DNA from: Dyadobacter arcticus
Lineage (GTDB): Bacteria > Bacteroidota > Bacteroidia > Cytophagales > Spirosomataceae
Direction of reading: 5' to 3'
Assembly: GCF_011762185.1 (NCBI RefSeq)
Contig: NZ_JAASQJ010000001.1
Coordinates: 1,364,001-1,428,000 of the forward strand
DNA: 64,000 bases
This document shows positions 34,635 through 45,021 of this stretch, in pieces (position 1 is the first letter of the stretch; each line of letters starts with the position of its first letter). Under the pieces are notes generated by a model. It saw nothing but the letters and a program-made list of their open reading frames with translations, ran no database searches and was not told the DNA's origin. Both the position numbers and the translations under genes were made by a program.

Positions 34635-35403
34635 CCTCGTCCAGGAAGTTTAATAGCTTAGATACGAATTCTTTTGGCTGCTCGGCCTGGACCCAGTGTC
34701 CCGCATCCGCGATGGTTTCAAGCCTGGCATTTGGGAAAAGGTCCTGAATTCCTTCCATATCTTCATCAAGAATGTAGTTTGACTTGGCTCCGCGGATAAA
34801 TAACGTTGGCGTTTCAAGACGCTCATCAGATTTTATCTCAGCCCCTACACTGGCCATATCCGAAGTAAGCAGCGGCAAATTGAAACGCCAGCCAAACCCA
34901 CCTTCATCTTTCCTGTAAAGATTTTTCAACAAAAACTGGCGCACGCTCAGGATCGGTTCGTACTCGGCCAGAATTTCATCGGCCTGGTTTCTATTATCTA
35001 TTTTGTCTATTGGAATCGCATTCAACCCTTTTAAGATTTTGGTGTGGTGAATGGGATAGGCTTTTGGGCCAATGTCTACGACTACCAATGCGGCAAAAGT
35101 GCCTGGATAGGTTACTGCGTACTCCATAATCGTTTTTCCGCCCATGGAGTGGCCGATCAGGATCGGGTTTTCGAGGTGGTGTTCTTCCATAAATTCTCTG
35201 AGGTCGGTCGCGAATGTGGGGAAGTCCAACGGGCCTTCGTGCGGGGAGCGGCCATGGTTTCGCTGATCTACCAGGTACACCCGGAAGCCATGTTCCGAAA
35301 GCGTTTTACTGATGCCCAGCCAATTGTCCAGCAGGCCAAAAACGCCGTGCAGGATGATCATTGGCTTACCTACTTCTCCGATTTGTTTGTAATTGAGTTG
35401 CAT
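34627..35403 (-). CDS. Alpha/beta-hydrolase, YbfF/ABHD11-like esterase
   Basis: 258 residues from the ATG at 35403 (MQLNYKQIGEVGKP); an upstream ATG would add 20 unlikely residues. Motifs: oxyanion region ILHGVFGLLDNW, DQRNHGRSPH, nucleophile elbow GHSMGGKT and the catalytic His in DAGHWVQAEQP. This set matches the YbfF family of small acyl-CoA or ester hydrolases. There is no signal peptide. Confidence 0.87.
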   Translation of the reverse strand: MQLNYKQIGEVGKPMIILHGVFGLLDNWLGISKTLSEHGFRVYLVDQRNHGRSPHEGPLDFPTFATDLREFMEEHHLENPILIGHSMGGKTIMEYAVTYPGTFAALVVVDIGPKAYPIHHTKILKGLNAIPIDKIDNRNQADEILAEYEPILSVRQFLLKNLYRKDEGGFGWRFNLPLLTSDMASVGAEIKSDERLETPTLFIRGAKSNYILDEDMEGIQDLFPNARLETIADAGHWVQAEQPKEFVSKLLNFLDEVI

Positions 35404-35682
35404 GACAGGATTGGTATTTTGTACAAATAAACAAACGCCCTTTCGAAAAATTAACAATAACATAACTTACCCTATATTATACGGTATATAAGAGGGCAGG
35501 AAATTTCGAGAATAGCAGAATTTTTGCCTAAAAATAGGTTTAAAATGCGTGGACGGGTTATTAACAAATTTTAATAAATTCTTAACTTTAAAAATATTGA
35601 AGTATTGGTTTAATTTTTTTTATTATTCCATTAGATCAGGTAGTTACGTTTATTGGTATTGCATTTTAATGGGAATTGCAAT

Positions 35683-35714
35683 TTTGTTTCTAAAGGAAAA
35701 AACGTATTATTTTG
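35683..35714 (+). promoter_or_regulatory. Candidate promoter of the Oar-like receptor
   Basis: TTTG (35683-35686), 20-base spacer, TTATTTTG (35707-35714; one mismatch to TAnnTTTG). The whole gap 35404-35780 (377 bases) is very AT-rich and otherwise shows only a direct-repeat-like run of AATTTTAATAAATT; no gene or structured RNA was recognised in it. Confidence 0.45.
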
Positions 35715-35780
35715 CAACAAATATTTACTCATCGGTATCGATGATCCTACCAATATTTACAAACCAAATCACCAAATTTT

Positions 35781-38700
35781 ATGAACGGGAAAAGTTTACT
35801 TTTCAAAGCAGCGTTTCTTGCGCTGGTTACACTTCTATTGACTTTTTTGGGGCCAGACGCGCAGGCCCAGGTTACTTCATCAGCCATTACGGGTAGCGTT
35901 GCCGATAGCAAAGGCGAGGTGCTTCCGGGCGCAACCATCACTGCAATTCACGTCCCGTCCGGAACAAAGTATGGCTCTATCACAAATGAAAGAGGACTTT
36001 ACACGATTCCAGCAGTTCGGGTAGGCGGGCCGTATTCGGTTACCGTATCATTTGTAGGTTTTCAGGAGCAGGTTCGCGACAACATTTTCGCGGAATTAGG
36101 TAATAGCGCCGATGTTTCTTTCAAAATGCTTGACGGTGGGACTGATCTGAAAGAGATCGTCGTATCAGCAGCAAGAAGCGACATTTTTAGTTCTGACAGG
36201 AATGGGGCATCCTCTTCTTTTGGACGCGAGACTATCAATACAACTCCTACGATTGGTCGTACGCTCAACGACATTACCAAGTATAATCCTTACAGCAATG
36301 GCCAGTCGTTTGCGGGCCAGGATGCACGTTTTAACAATATTACCATTGACGGATCGGTATTCAACAATGGTTTTGGGTTAGGAAACTCGGCCCAGGCAGG
36401 AGGGCGTACGGGAACCTCAGCAGTATCATTGGACGCTTTTGACCAGGTGCAGGTGAATGTTGCACCATTTGACGTTCGTCAGTCGGGCTTCACAGGCGCG
36501 GGTATCAACGCGGTAACGCGCTCGGGAACCAATGAATTATCGGGATCCGCTTACACGCTCTTCCGTAATTCAGATATGGTTGGTAAAACAGGAAACGGGA
36601 TTGACATTACGCCTAAACCAAATGTCAAAGAAAACACATATGGTTTCCGCCTGGGTGGACCAATTATCAAGAATAAACTTTTCTTTTTCATCAATGCAGA
36701 ACAATTCAAGAGCAGCACACCCGCACTGACCTGGTCACTGGACCGTGGCGCAGGCGGAAGCAATGTTTCCCGCGTTCTCGCATCTGATTTGCAGGATCTG
36801 GATCAGTTTCTGACAACAAATTTCAATTATTCGCTGGGTGCACTGGATGGCTATAATAATGATGTAAAAAGTACTAAGGGTCTTATTCGCCTGGACTATA
36901 ACATCAATGACCGGAACAAGCTGTCGGTTCGTTACTCGCACCATGATTCAGAATCAGGACAGGTGATCAGCAATAGTAACAGTAGTAACACGGCTGGTAA
37001 TGGTAACCGGAACAACAGTAGTTTGGCCATATCGGGCGAAAACACGGGTTACCTTATCGCTGACAACACCCGTTCCATTGCTGCGGAACTTACTTCTAAT
37101 TTCGGAGGTAAATTCGCCAATGACCTGATCGTCACCTACAATAAGCAAGTTGAAGATCGTACTTACAAAACGAGTATTTTTCCAACCGTGGATATCCTGA
37201 AGGACGGAAGTACCTACACATCTGTGGGATTTGACCCATTTACTCCTAATAACAAGCTGAACTATTCGACTTTCAATGTTACCAACAACCTGAGCTATTT
37301 CGCAGGAAAGCACACATTTACATTTGGGGTTGTTTATGAGCATTTTACATCAAATAATGTGTTCTTCCCGTCTTCAAACGGAGTTTATGTTTATAACTCC
37401 ATAGAAGACTTCAAAACCGCAGCATTAGCTTCGAAGAATGACCCGACCAATGCAGTATCTCCCGTGAGCGTTGCGCGTTATAACCTGCGCTACTCTTTGC
37501 TGCCAGGCGGTGGTGAACCTTTGCAAACATTGAAAAGGGACCTTTACAGCGGATACATCCAGGATGAATTTCAGGTAAGCCCTAACTTCAAAATTACCGC
37601 TGGTGTTCGCGGAGATGTGTTTGTCTATGACAACGCCACAGCGACAGATTTTGATAACCCGATTGTAGCGGCCCTAACATTCAGGGATGAAGAAGGACAG
37701 CCTTACAAAGTGAGCACAGGTACTTTTCCGAATGCGAGATTGTTACTTTCTCCCCGTGTCGGTTTTAACCTTGATGTTAAGGGAGATAAAACCACACAGA
37801 TCCGCGGTGGTTCCGGGATCTTTGTTTCGAGAATTCCGGAAGTTTTGGTTTCCAATCAGCTGGGTAACAATGGGGTAAATACGGCTGTGCTTAGTGCTAC
37901 AAACTCGACAGCTTTTCCTTTTACATTAGATCCAAGCCGTTTCGTTCCGCAATCTACCGCAATTGATAAGCTTCCTCCGTACGTAATCAACGCGTCCGAC
38001 GAAAACCTGAAATATCCGCAGATCTGGAAATCGAATATTGCGATTGACCAGAGATTGCCATTGGGTTTAATTGGAACGGCTGAATTTATCTACAACAAAA
38101 CATTGAATGGTTTGCGGTACATCGACGCCAACCTGAAAGCTCCTGATCGTACATTGTCTGATGGTCGTCCCCGTTTCCCTGCCTCAGGCGTACCGACTGC
38201 GGAAGTTGCGGCTGCCCGTTATTACAATCCGAAAAATGTTTCTAACGTATTTGTGTTGAAAAACACGAAAAAAGGAAATTCTTATATCGCCACAGTGAAG
38301 CTTGAAAAACCTGCTGCCCGCGGGTTCGGAGGTTTTGTTTCTTACACTTACGGTGAGGCAAAAGACATCGCTTTTGTAGGTAGCACTGTTCAGGCAAACG
38401 TTCCTAGTACATTGGGCCAGAATTACCTTCCGCTTGCCTATTCTGATAATGATTTGCGTCATCGTATCGTCGGTCTTATCAACTACCGGATCAACTACGG
38501 CGGCAAAATCGGAGGTTCTACCACATTCACACTGGGTGCAGTTTCAGCCAGCGGTGGTAAGATATCGTATACATTGAATCAGGACCTGAACGGAGACGGT
38601 CAGACTACTAATGATTTGATTTATGTGCCAAGAAACGCTTCTGAACTGACTTTTGCTCCGCTTACCGTAGGAACTGGTGCGAATGCGGTCGTTTATTCTC

Positions 38701-39137
38701 CGGAACAACAACAAGCCGCTTTCAACACTTACATTGAAGGCAATGAATACCTGAAAACGCGTCGCGGCCAATTTGCGGAGCGTAACGGCGGCGCTTTTCC
38801 ATGGTTAACCCGTTTTGACCTGACGGTGATCCAGGAATTTTACGTGGCAGTTGGTAAAAACAATAAGAAAAATATCATTCAGCTTCGAGGTGATATGCTT
38901 AACATTGGTAACCTGATCAACGATAAATGGGGATTGGGCAACCAGTCAACTACATTTAACCCTGTTGCTTTGGCGAGCGTTTCCTCGGAAGGTGTTCCTT
39001 CTTATCGGATTGCTACTCAGGTTGTTAGAGATGGTAATGTCAACAGAACGATTTTATTAAGAGATTCATTTATCCCCAACGTCAATGTCAACAGTGTTTG
39101 GCAGGCGCAAGTTGGTGTGCGTTATATCTTTAATTAA
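35781..39137 (+). CDS. TonB-dependent receptor, Oar-like with carboxypeptidase-regulatory domain
   Basis: 1118 residues. Signal peptide about 1-29 (ending AQAQ). Residues 32-118 are a carboxypeptidase-regulatory-like beta-sandwich ([39 protein letters not shown]), followed by a plug domain (about 125-245) and a 22-strand-type barrel that ends in an aromatic F-N pair (GVRYIFN). The layout matches Oar proteins of Myxococcus and Bacteroidota. It has no SusD partner next to it, so glycan import is not implied. Oar-like receptors have been linked to protein export or peptide uptake. Confidence 0.9.
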   Translation: MNGKSLLFKAAFLALVTLLLTFLGPDAQAQVTSSAITGSVADSKGEVLPGATITAIHVPSGTKYGSITNERGLYTIPAVRVGGPYSVTVSFVGFQEQVRDNIFAELGNSADVSFKMLDGGTDLKEIVVSAARSDIFSSDRNGASSSFGRETINTTPTIGRTLNDITKYNPYSNGQSFAGQDARFNNITIDGSVFNNGFGLGNSAQAGGRTGTSAVSLDAFDQVQVNVAPFDVRQSGFTGAGINAVTRSGTNELSGSAYTLFRNSDMVGKTGNGIDITPKPNVKENTYGFRLGGPIIKNKLFFFINAEQFKSSTPALTWSLDRGAGGSNVSRVLASDLQDLDQFLTTNFNYSLGALDGYNNDVKSTKGLIRLDYNINDRNKLSVRYSHHDSESGQVISNSNSSNTAGNGNRNNSSLAISGENTGYLIADNTRSIAAELTSNFGGKFANDLIVTYNKQVEDRTYKTSIFPTVDILKDGSTYTSVGFDPFTPNNKLNYSTFNVTNNLSYFAGKHTFTFGVVYEHFTSNNVFFPSSNGVYVYNSIEDFKTAALASKNDPTNAVSPVSVARYNLRYSLLPGGGEPLQTLKRDLYSGYIQDEFQVSPNFKITAGVRGDVFVYDNATATDFDNPIVAALTFRDEEGQPYKVSTGTFPNARLLLSPRVGFNLDVKGDKTTQIRGGSGIFVSRIPEVLVSNQLGNNGVNTAVLSATNSTAFPFTLDPSRFVPQSTAIDKLPPYVINASDENLKYPQIWKSNIAIDQRLPLGLIGTAEFIYNKTLNGLRYIDANLKAPDRTLSDGRPRFPASGVPTAEVAAARYYNPKNVSNVFVLKNTKKGNSYIATVKLEKPAARGFGGFVSYTYGEAKDIAFVGSTVQANVPSTLGQNYLPLAYSDNDLRHRIVGLINYRINYGGKIGGSTTFTLGAVSASGGKISYTLNQDLNGDGQTTNDLIYVPRNASELTFAPLTVGTGANAVVYSPEQQQAAFNTYIEGNEYLKTRRGQFAERNGGAFPWLTRFDLTVIQEFYVAVGKNNKKNIIQLRGDMLNIGNLINDKWGLGNQSTTFNPVALASVSSEGVPSYRIATQVVRDGNVNRTILLRDSFIPNVNVNSVWQAQVGVRYIFN

Positions 39138-39159
39138 AACAACTTAATGCATAAAATGG

Positions 39160-39191
39160 AAACGGGCAGGGTAGCAATACCCGGCCCGTTT
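39160..39191 (+). terminator. Terminator after the Oar-like receptor
   Basis: AAACGGGC and GCCCGTTT pair, with an inner GGGTA/TACCC extension, followed by TTTA. It lies between convergent genes and may act both ways. Confidence 0.75.
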
Positions 39192-39202
39192 TAGTATACA
39201 AC

Positions 39203-40111
39203 CTATTCCGAAATTTTTTCTTTCTTCAAAACCGACTCCGTTCCAGCGCGGTAACCTTCAATGATTAGTCTGGAAATATCAGCAGAATTGAAATGCTGAA
39301 GATCAAGGAATAGGGGAGCGGCAGGACGGATGACGGTCAATTTCATGGCTTTACCGCGCAAAATCGAGCGATCAATGTAAGATTCCGCCCAGACAATGTT
39401 GCTGTTTGCGATCTGGTTGACGGTGATATCCCTTACCCGCTCAATCAATGTGATCAAATTTTGGGTATTCAGATCTTCCGGTTGATAAAGCAGAGGGGAA
39501 TGGCAGGCAATCAGCACAATCTCAGTCGCCCCGTCTTCAATGGCTTGTCTGATGGGTGCTACTTCCCTGATCCCGCCGTCGAGGTAAAGCTGTTCGTCAA
39601 TTTCCACGGCTGGCATCAACATGGGTATAGAGGAACTGGCAAAAACATATTCTATATAATGCGGGTCCTTCGGCCCCACATATTTGATTTCACCGCTGGC
39701 GATGTTTACTGCGCCTACTTTGACTTTTACGGGTGTTTTTGTCAGATGGTTCTCATTTAAATGCTTTCTGATCAGCATATGAAGCGGCAGCGGATCCACA
39801 ATGCCATCGAAGCGGCTCATGAGGGTGCTTACTCCCAACATTACTCGGGATCGCAGCATGGATATGTCCTGGGGTTGGGTTATATTTTTGATCCAAAATT
39901 CAAGCAGCCTTCGGCTGGCAACTGGCCATTTGAGCTCCCCCGTTTCCTCTGTTTGCCTCCCGGCGTCATTGGCCAGAAATGTTGCATTTAATGCGCCTAC
40001 CGAAATTCCGTAGATCATTTCAGGCTCAAAACCGTTTTCCAGAACCGCCTGGATCACACCCACCTGAAAAGCGCCTTTCATGGATCCTCCACCAAGGACA
40101 AGTGCTTTCAT
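39203..40111 (-). CDS. Patatin-like phospholipase
   Basis: 302 residues, no signal peptide. The Ser-Asp dyad is intact: glycine-rich oxyanion loop GGGSMKGAFQVG (7-18), nucleophile Ser37 in GISVG and Asp177 in LDGG. Such proteins hydrolyse acyl chains from phospholipids or lysophospholipids. This one has no transmembrane or barrel extension, unlike PlpD-type secreted patatins, so it should be cytoplasmic or peripheral. It is divergent from the polyprenyl synthase gene. Confidence 0.88.
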   Translation of the reverse strand: MKALVLGGGSMKGAFQVGVIQAVLENGFEPEMIYGISVGALNATFLANDAGRQTEETGELKWPVASRRLLEFWIKNITQPQDISMLRSRVMLGVSTLMSRFDGIVDPLPLHMLIRKHLNENHLTKTPVKVKVGAVNIASGEIKYVGPKDPHYIEYVFASSSIPMLMPAVEIDEQLYLDGGIREVAPIRQAIEDGATEIVLIACHSPLLYQPEDLNTQNLITLIERVRDITVNQIANSNIVWAESYIDRSILRGKAMKLTVIRPAAPLFLDLQHFNSADISRLIIEGYRAGTESVLKKEKISE

Positions 40112-40286
40112 AATCCGTTATTCCATTTTTTTCAATTCTAAACATTTTCAAAATAAAATTGGTATAAACAGAAGATTTTATTCCAAATTTGAGAATTCGA
40201 GTTCAGATGCGTTTTGCAACCTCATTGTATACCTTCGCTGCCCTGAACTACCTTTTAATTTCAGGAGGGGACACTTGCCCCTGCAC

Positions 40287-41267
40287 ATGAATATGACCCT
40301 TTCAATAAAGGATATCCAGGCTCCTATTGCGGATGAAATGAAAGCCTTTGAGCATAAGTTTCGCCAATTTATGAAAAGCGATGTAATGCTCCTGGATCAG
40401 ATCATGAACTACATTGTACGTCGGAAAGGCAAGCAACTTCGCCCCATGTTCGTATTTCTCTCAGCGGGAGTTTGTGGCGCGATCACCGAATCAACATATA
40501 GAGGAGGCGCTTTGATCGAGCTTCTTCATACGGCTACGCTGGTCCACGACGACGTGGTAGACGATTCCAATTACCGCCGGGGTTTTTTTTCAGTTAATGC
40601 TTTGTGGAAAAATAAAATTGCTGTTTTAGTGGGCGATTACCTTTTGTCAAGAGGATTACTGTTATCCGTCGATTATCAGGAATTTGACATTCTGAGAATC
40701 GTCTCCACTGCGGTAAGGGAATTGAGCGAAGGAGAATTACTTCAGATTGAGAAAGCACGCCGACTGGATATCAACGAGGAAGTATATTATCAAATCATCA
40801 GGCAAAAGACCGCTTCCCTCATTGCCTCCTGCTGTGCGGTCGGCGCGAGTTCGGTCGGAGCGGGCGAAGATATGGTGAAACGGATGCATGCATTCGGCGA
40901 GAAAGTAGGCATGGCGTTCCAGATCAAAGATGATTTGTTTGATTATGGGGAGGATGAGATCGGTAAACCGCTGGGGATTGATATTAAAGAAAAAAAAATG
41001 ACCCTTCCATTGATTTATGCTTTAAATCACGCTCCCTGGCTTGAAAAGAGAAGAATCATCAATATTATCCGCAACGAAAGTCATAAGCCAAACAAAGTCA
41101 ATGAGGTAATTGCTTTTGTAAAAGAGTCGGGTGGGCTACGCTATGCGCAGGAAGTAATGCAAAGATATGTGGAGGAAGCCCGGAGCCTTTTGGCTGGATT
41201 TGCTGCTTCACCCCATCGCACTTCTTTGGAACAGCTTGTCCAATATACAATCGACCGCAGCAAGTAG
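40287..41267 (+). CDS. All-trans polyprenyl diphosphate synthase
   Basis: 326 residues from the ATG at 40287 (MNMTL; the ATG two codons on is equally possible); an AGGAGG lies 18 bases upstream. Both aspartate-rich motifs are present: DDVVD (88-92) and DDLFD (215-219), with GKQLRP and GDYLLSRG. It extends isoprenoid chains, most likely for the menaquinone side chain, given that Bacteroidota respire with menaquinone. Product length cannot be read from the sequence with certainty. Confidence 0.92.
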   Translation: MNMTLSIKDIQAPIADEMKAFEHKFRQFMKSDVMLLDQIMNYIVRRKGKQLRPMFVFLSAGVCGAITESTYRGGALIELLHTATLVHDDVVDDSNYRRGFFSVNALWKNKIAVLVGDYLLSRGLLLSVDYQEFDILRIVSTAVRELSEGELLQIEKARRLDINEEVYYQIIRQKTASLIASCCAVGASSVGAGEDMVKRMHAFGEKVGMAFQIKDDLFDYGEDEIGKPLGIDIKEKKMTLPLIYALNHAPWLEKRRIINIIRNESHKPNKVNEVIAFVKESGGLRYAQEVMQRYVEEARSLLAGFAASPHRTSLEQLVQYTIDRSK

Positions 41268-41364
41268 TTTTAAACTATACATAGCAAATTCTTTTTTATA
41301 TAAGTAAGTATAATAATATGACTAAGTTCTTAGTTGCATAATTATCAACTTATCCTGTTTTGCT

Positions 41365-42426
41365 ATGAGACTTTTTGTGATGCTTCTGTTAAGCCTATCA
41401 TTACATTTTGCCGGTGCGCAAACCCAGGCTACTCAGCAAAAAAACGACCAAGCTGAAAATGTCAGCAAACCTATCGTCCGGCGCGAGGTGCGGAGATTAG
41501 ATAGTTCAATCGTGGACTTGAAATCGGCTATTGCGACCATTGATACATTGAAAGTAAAATACCTTTATCTCAATCAACTGGAACTAAAAGAGGTACCTAA
41601 GGTAATTTATAGGTTCAGGAACCTGGAACAACTGTACCTCGGGGGAAATGAATTGAAATCGGTAAACATTGATTTAAAGAGATTGCCTAAGCTCAGACAA
41701 TTGCATTTGCAGGGTAATCAGCTTACCAATATAGCATTGACTCTAACGGAGAATTCGTCCGTGAATATTTTGAATTTGAAAGAAAACAAATTCACTAACA
41801 TTCCTGACGCTGCAAAGAATTGCAAGAAAATGACCAGTCTGTGGCTTGGCGGAAATCCGCTTACCGATTTATCTTCCAAAAGTTTTAAAGGGCTGAAACA
41901 ACTGCGTGATCTGAATTTCTATCGCTCCGATCTGGCTGTTTTGCCAAAAGGGATCAAAAAAGTTCGCAAACTGGAAGTGATAGATCTTTACTATAATAAG
42001 CTTGAAACATTACCCAAATCGATCACCAGGTTGAAACAGCTCACGCATCTGGCTGTTTCCCACAATCAGATCGCAGCATTGCCAGCAAAGATTAATAGAC
42101 TGAAAAACGTACATACCTTATATGCGCATCACAATCACCTGAGCTGGTTACCTGAGCAGATCGTCAAAATGCAAAATCTCAAAATCCTCGATCTGGGTTA
42201 CAACTGGTTTACTAATTTCCCTTCTGAGCTGACGTCGTTTACCAATTTGAGTGAGCTGGACCTTTCTTCCAATAACTTCTCCGAATTCCCCCAACAGCTT
42301 TTGAAAATCAGGCAGTTGGACAAGCTTTATCTGCGGGGCAATCCATTTTTAAAGGAAAATACGGAAATTAAATATGGTCAGCAGCTTGGCTTGTTGAAAA
42401 GCAAGAGTATAGAAGTATTCTATTAA
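41365..42426 (+). CDS. Secreted leucine-rich-repeat protein
   Basis: 353 residues. Signal peptide about 1-18 (ending AGAQ). From residue 65 to the end there are about eleven LRR units of 23 residues (LEQLYLGGNELKSV, LTHLAVSHNQIAALP, LKILDLGYNWFTNFP, LSELDLSSNNFSEFP). There is no T9SS sorting domain and no lipobox, so it is probably periplasmic. LRR proteins bind other proteins; the partner is unknown. It ends 3 bases before the convergent DUF5916 gene. Confidence 0.85.
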   Translation: MRLFVMLLLSLSLHFAGAQTQATQQKNDQAENVSKPIVRREVRRLDSSIVDLKSAIATIDTLKVKYLYLNQLELKEVPKVIYRFRNLEQLYLGGNELKSVNIDLKRLPKLRQLHLQGNQLTNIALTLTENSSVNILNLKENKFTNIPDAAKNCKKMTSLWLGGNPLTDLSSKSFKGLKQLRDLNFYRSDLAVLPKGIKKVRKLEVIDLYYNKLETLPKSITRLKQLTHLAVSHNQIAALPAKINRLKNVHTLYAHHNHLSWLPEQIVKMQNLKILDLGYNWFTNFPSELTSFTNLSELDLSSNNFSEFPQQLLKIRQLDKLYLRGNPFLKENTEIKYGQQLGLLKSKSIEVFY

Positions 42427-42429
42427 TGT

Positions 42430-44607
42430 CTACAAATTCCACCAATAAGTAAATTTCAAAACAATCGCCCTGTTTTTCACACGAAAATTCTCGGGTAGAT
42501 AGTTGTCTGTATACACGATAAATAAATCAGAAGCCGGTTTATATCGCCATTGCAAACGCGCATTCAGATTAATATTGTCAGCCTGATTATTGTATTGCAT
42601 AAAAGTGGTGAAGAAAAGCTTATTTGTAAATGTCACATCGACCCGCGGCCCGACCAGCCAAAGCTGTGTGCGTTTCCAGGGCTCGGGCAGGCGGATATCG
42701 TTGTAATTCCCAGCCATCGTGATCGCCACATAAGGCTGCACGCGATAACCCAGCTCTACGCGCAGGTTGTTTCGGTGACCATTTTGATAATAGCCCCCAA
42801 AAATACCGGAAGTAAGAAATGTCAGGCGATTTTGAGGACCTGAAACAATATCAAAACCGACCGATTTCCAGTTGTGCTCGCTTCCGGTTGGTAAGGTGCT
42901 GGCTCCCAGGTTGGTTGGATCAAATGGACGCAATAACCGCACATAATTGCTCGCTCCAAAAATCGCTACCGTCGCGCGGTTTATGAAATTAAGGTTATAG
43001 GATAAAATGAATTCCCGGTCGCTCAGGTCACGTTTTTTGTCCCAATACGTATTGTTAACCAGCTTTGGGCCGTGGCTGATGATTTTAGGGGATTTGATAA
43101 AAAACAGATAACCCACATTCGGACTGATCTTGTAATAACCCATCCGAACCGCGTTGGGCACATAACCCACCTCTGCATTGTAATTCTTACCTACATACTC
43201 ATGCTGCCACTGCCAGAAGAAATTGGCTTGATTGAATTTCAAATCTGCAGCATGCGTAACGTCGTCGGAAGACTTTCCCGGGGTGAAGGATTTGAGGAAC
43301 ATAACCTTGCCTGTCCAGAGATTTTTTGAGCTGGCCAGGTTAAATTCCGCCCCAATGTTCCGGTTATAACGATTGTTGGCCGAATGTCTTTCCAGGGAAT
43401 AATTGGTTGCATCTTTATTTACAAAAATAAAACGCACATTCGACCGGGCCAGCAACTGTCGCTGCAATGCGAAAACAGCATAATTGTTTCTTGGAGTAAG
43501 TGTATCGGAAGAACCGGTTTGCACATCTAAAACACCAATTCGCCAGTTCTTATTAATCTTCCCGCTCATCCGTGCGCCAAATTGGATCGGTACTCCCAAA
43601 CCAATGCGCCTTGAAAAGAATGGTCTTATGGTAGCGTACCCGAAATTGGCAAAAAGATCCGCATTTTCCAGAAAAAACTGCCGACGCTCCGGGAAAAAAA
43701 GCTCGAAACGGTCGAGATTGGTTTGCTGCACATCGACCTCAACTTGTGAAAAATCGGGGTTAACCGTTAAATCAAGGTTTAAAGAAGGCGTCAGACCAAT
43801 TTTGACGTCGCCTCCAATGGTCGGTTTGTATTTGGTAGGGGTATCCCGTTGATGATCTTTGGTCATGCGGGTTGCCGCAAAAGGGATAATTGAAATATTC
43901 GGACCGGGATTAGGTGGCGGAGTGTCCCAGACAAGTACGCCGGTGTATGCCAAAGAAGCAGATGGAAATTGCCGTGGCACCGGTGCCCAGGAGGATTTTT
44001 CAGAAATAGTAAGGTCCTGGCGGCTGAAATTGATTCCCCACCGTGTAATACCTGGCTTATATCGGATGCTTTTGAATGGAATGGCCGCTTCCCAAACCCA
44101 TTTATCATCATCGTTTTTGACCTCGCTTACCCATTTGTTGTCCCAGCTCAAATCCACCGTACCGCCGTCGCCCTGCTGGCCATCCCAGGGTGCGCCCGCT
44201 GCATTGGCACCAAAAGAGAAGCCGTTCGTCTTATCATCGAACGTATCCATAAACAACAGGAAGTTGTCGTTTTTTCCAAAAGAAAAGTCCCTTTTCAGCG
44301 ATTCAACGATGATTGAGCCTTTTATGACTTTGTGATTGACCACAAGAATATAGAGGTTATCCTTATCATAACAAAGCTTTACGTCCGTCAGCGAACGCGA
44401 GAAACTCGTGTCCATTGGGGTAATCATGAAGAAATCCTTCGCAGTTTCAGTGGCTGCCCAGGCTGGATCGTCGGCAATGCCATCAACATTCAGCGGGGAT
44501 ACTGCCGAATGAATGTGGTACTGATAATTTTCATTGGGTTTCTGCGCAATACTTTTTAAAACTATTAAACAGAAAAAAAGGTGGGTTAGGGTAAAAATTC
44601 GGAGCAC
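42430..44607 (-). CDS. DUF5916 outer-membrane protein with CBM9-like N-terminal domain
   Basis: 725 residues. Signal peptide about 1-21 (IAQ). Residues 30-235 are a family-9-type carbohydrate-binding domain (LNVDGIADDPAWAAT, DDNFLLFMDTFDDKTNGFSFGANAAGA, WVWEAAIPFKSIRY). The rest is the DUF5916 region (ADVQQTNLDRFELFFPERRQFFLEN is the usual signature, here VDVQQTNLDRF) with beta-strand character and a C-terminal aromatic tail suggesting a barrel. The role is unknown; it is common in Bacteroidota. Confidence 0.85.
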   Translation of the reverse strand: MLRIFTLTHLFFCLIVLKSIAQKPNENYQYHIHSAVSPLNVDGIADDPAWAATETAKDFFMITPMDTSFSRSLTDVKLCYDKDNLYILVVNHKVIKGSIIVESLKRDFSFGKNDNFLLFMDTFDDKTNGFSFGANAAGAPWDGQQGDGGTVDLSWDNKWVSEVKNDDDKWVWEAAIPFKSIRYKPGITRWGINFSRQDLTISEKSSWAPVPRQFPSASLAYTGVLVWDTPPPNPGPNISIIPFAATRMTKDHQRDTPTKYKPTIGGDVKIGLTPSLNLDLTVNPDFSQVEVDVQQTNLDRFELFFPERRQFFLENADLFANFGYATIRPFFSRRIGLGVPIQFGARMSGKINKNWRIGVLDVQTGSSDTLTPRNNYAVFALQRQLLARSNVRFIFVNKDATNYSLERHSANNRYNRNIGAEFNLASSKNLWTGKVMFLKSFTPGKSSDDVTHAADLKFNQANFFWQWQHEYVGKNYNAEVGYVPNAVRMGYYKISPNVGYLFFIKSPKIISHGPKLVNNTYWDKKRDLSDREFILSYNLNFINRATVAIFGASNYVRLLRPFDPTNLGASTLPTGSEHNWKSVGFDIVSGPQNRLTFLTSGIFGGYYQNGHRNNLRVELGYRVQPYVAITMAGNYNDIRLPEPWKRTQLWLVGPRVDVTFTNKLFFTTFMQYNNQADNINLNARLQWRYKPASDLFIVYTDNYLPENFRVKNRAIVLKFTYWWNL

Positions 44608-44640
44608 AGGATCGGGAATAGGAAGAGATGGATAATCGGG

Positions 44641-44949
44641 TCAGGGACGTTCGCTTCTAAACCACCTGGCATCTGCATAGAAAGTGCCGAAAGGTATCAG
44701 GGAAGAGAAAAATGAAAAGAATGATTTTTTGAAAGACCAGCTCTTTTCCGTCGCGACCTGAATCAAAAGAATAACAAAAAGCACGAAAAGAACCCCATGT
44801 GCCATGCCAACTACCCGAACGGCCTGAGGAATCCCGGCAAGATATTTGAGGGGCATTGCTACTCCCAGAAGTATGAGAAAAGAAACACCTTCAAGAAAAG
44901 CCACAATTCGAAAGCGGCCCAGGGTAGATTTGATAAGTTCGGAAATCAT
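44641..44949 (-). CDS. DUF3817 small membrane protein
   Basis: 102 residues from the ATG at 44949 (MISELIKSTLGRFRIVAFLEG); an ATG ten codons upstream exists. Three hydrophobic helices. The sequence RIVAFLEGVSFLILLGVAMPLKY followed by VVGMAHGVLFVLFVILL is the DUF3817 signature. The function is unknown. It is divergent from the second TonB-dependent receptor across 72 bases. Confidence 0.85.
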   Translation of the reverse strand: MISELIKSTLGRFRIVAFLEGVSFLILLGVAMPLKYLAGIPQAVRVVGMAHGVLFVLFVILLIQVATEKSWSFKKSFFSFFSSLIPFGTFYADARWFRSERP

Positions 44950-45021
44950 GGAAAACGACAGCAGGTTAGAATAGATCATTTAATATTACATAATTTGCCA
45001 GCAAAACTCAACTTTCATTAC

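Noticed and set aside
35781-39137. SusC/SusD glycan utilisation locus.
   Set aside because: Neither TonB-dependent receptor has a SusD-like neighbour or adjacent glycoside hydrolases; the first is Oar-like.
44797-45021. N-terminal extension of the TonB-dependent receptor by 75 codons.
   Set aside because: It overlaps the divergent DUF3817 gene and lacks a signal peptide, whereas the ATG at 45022 begins a clear one.
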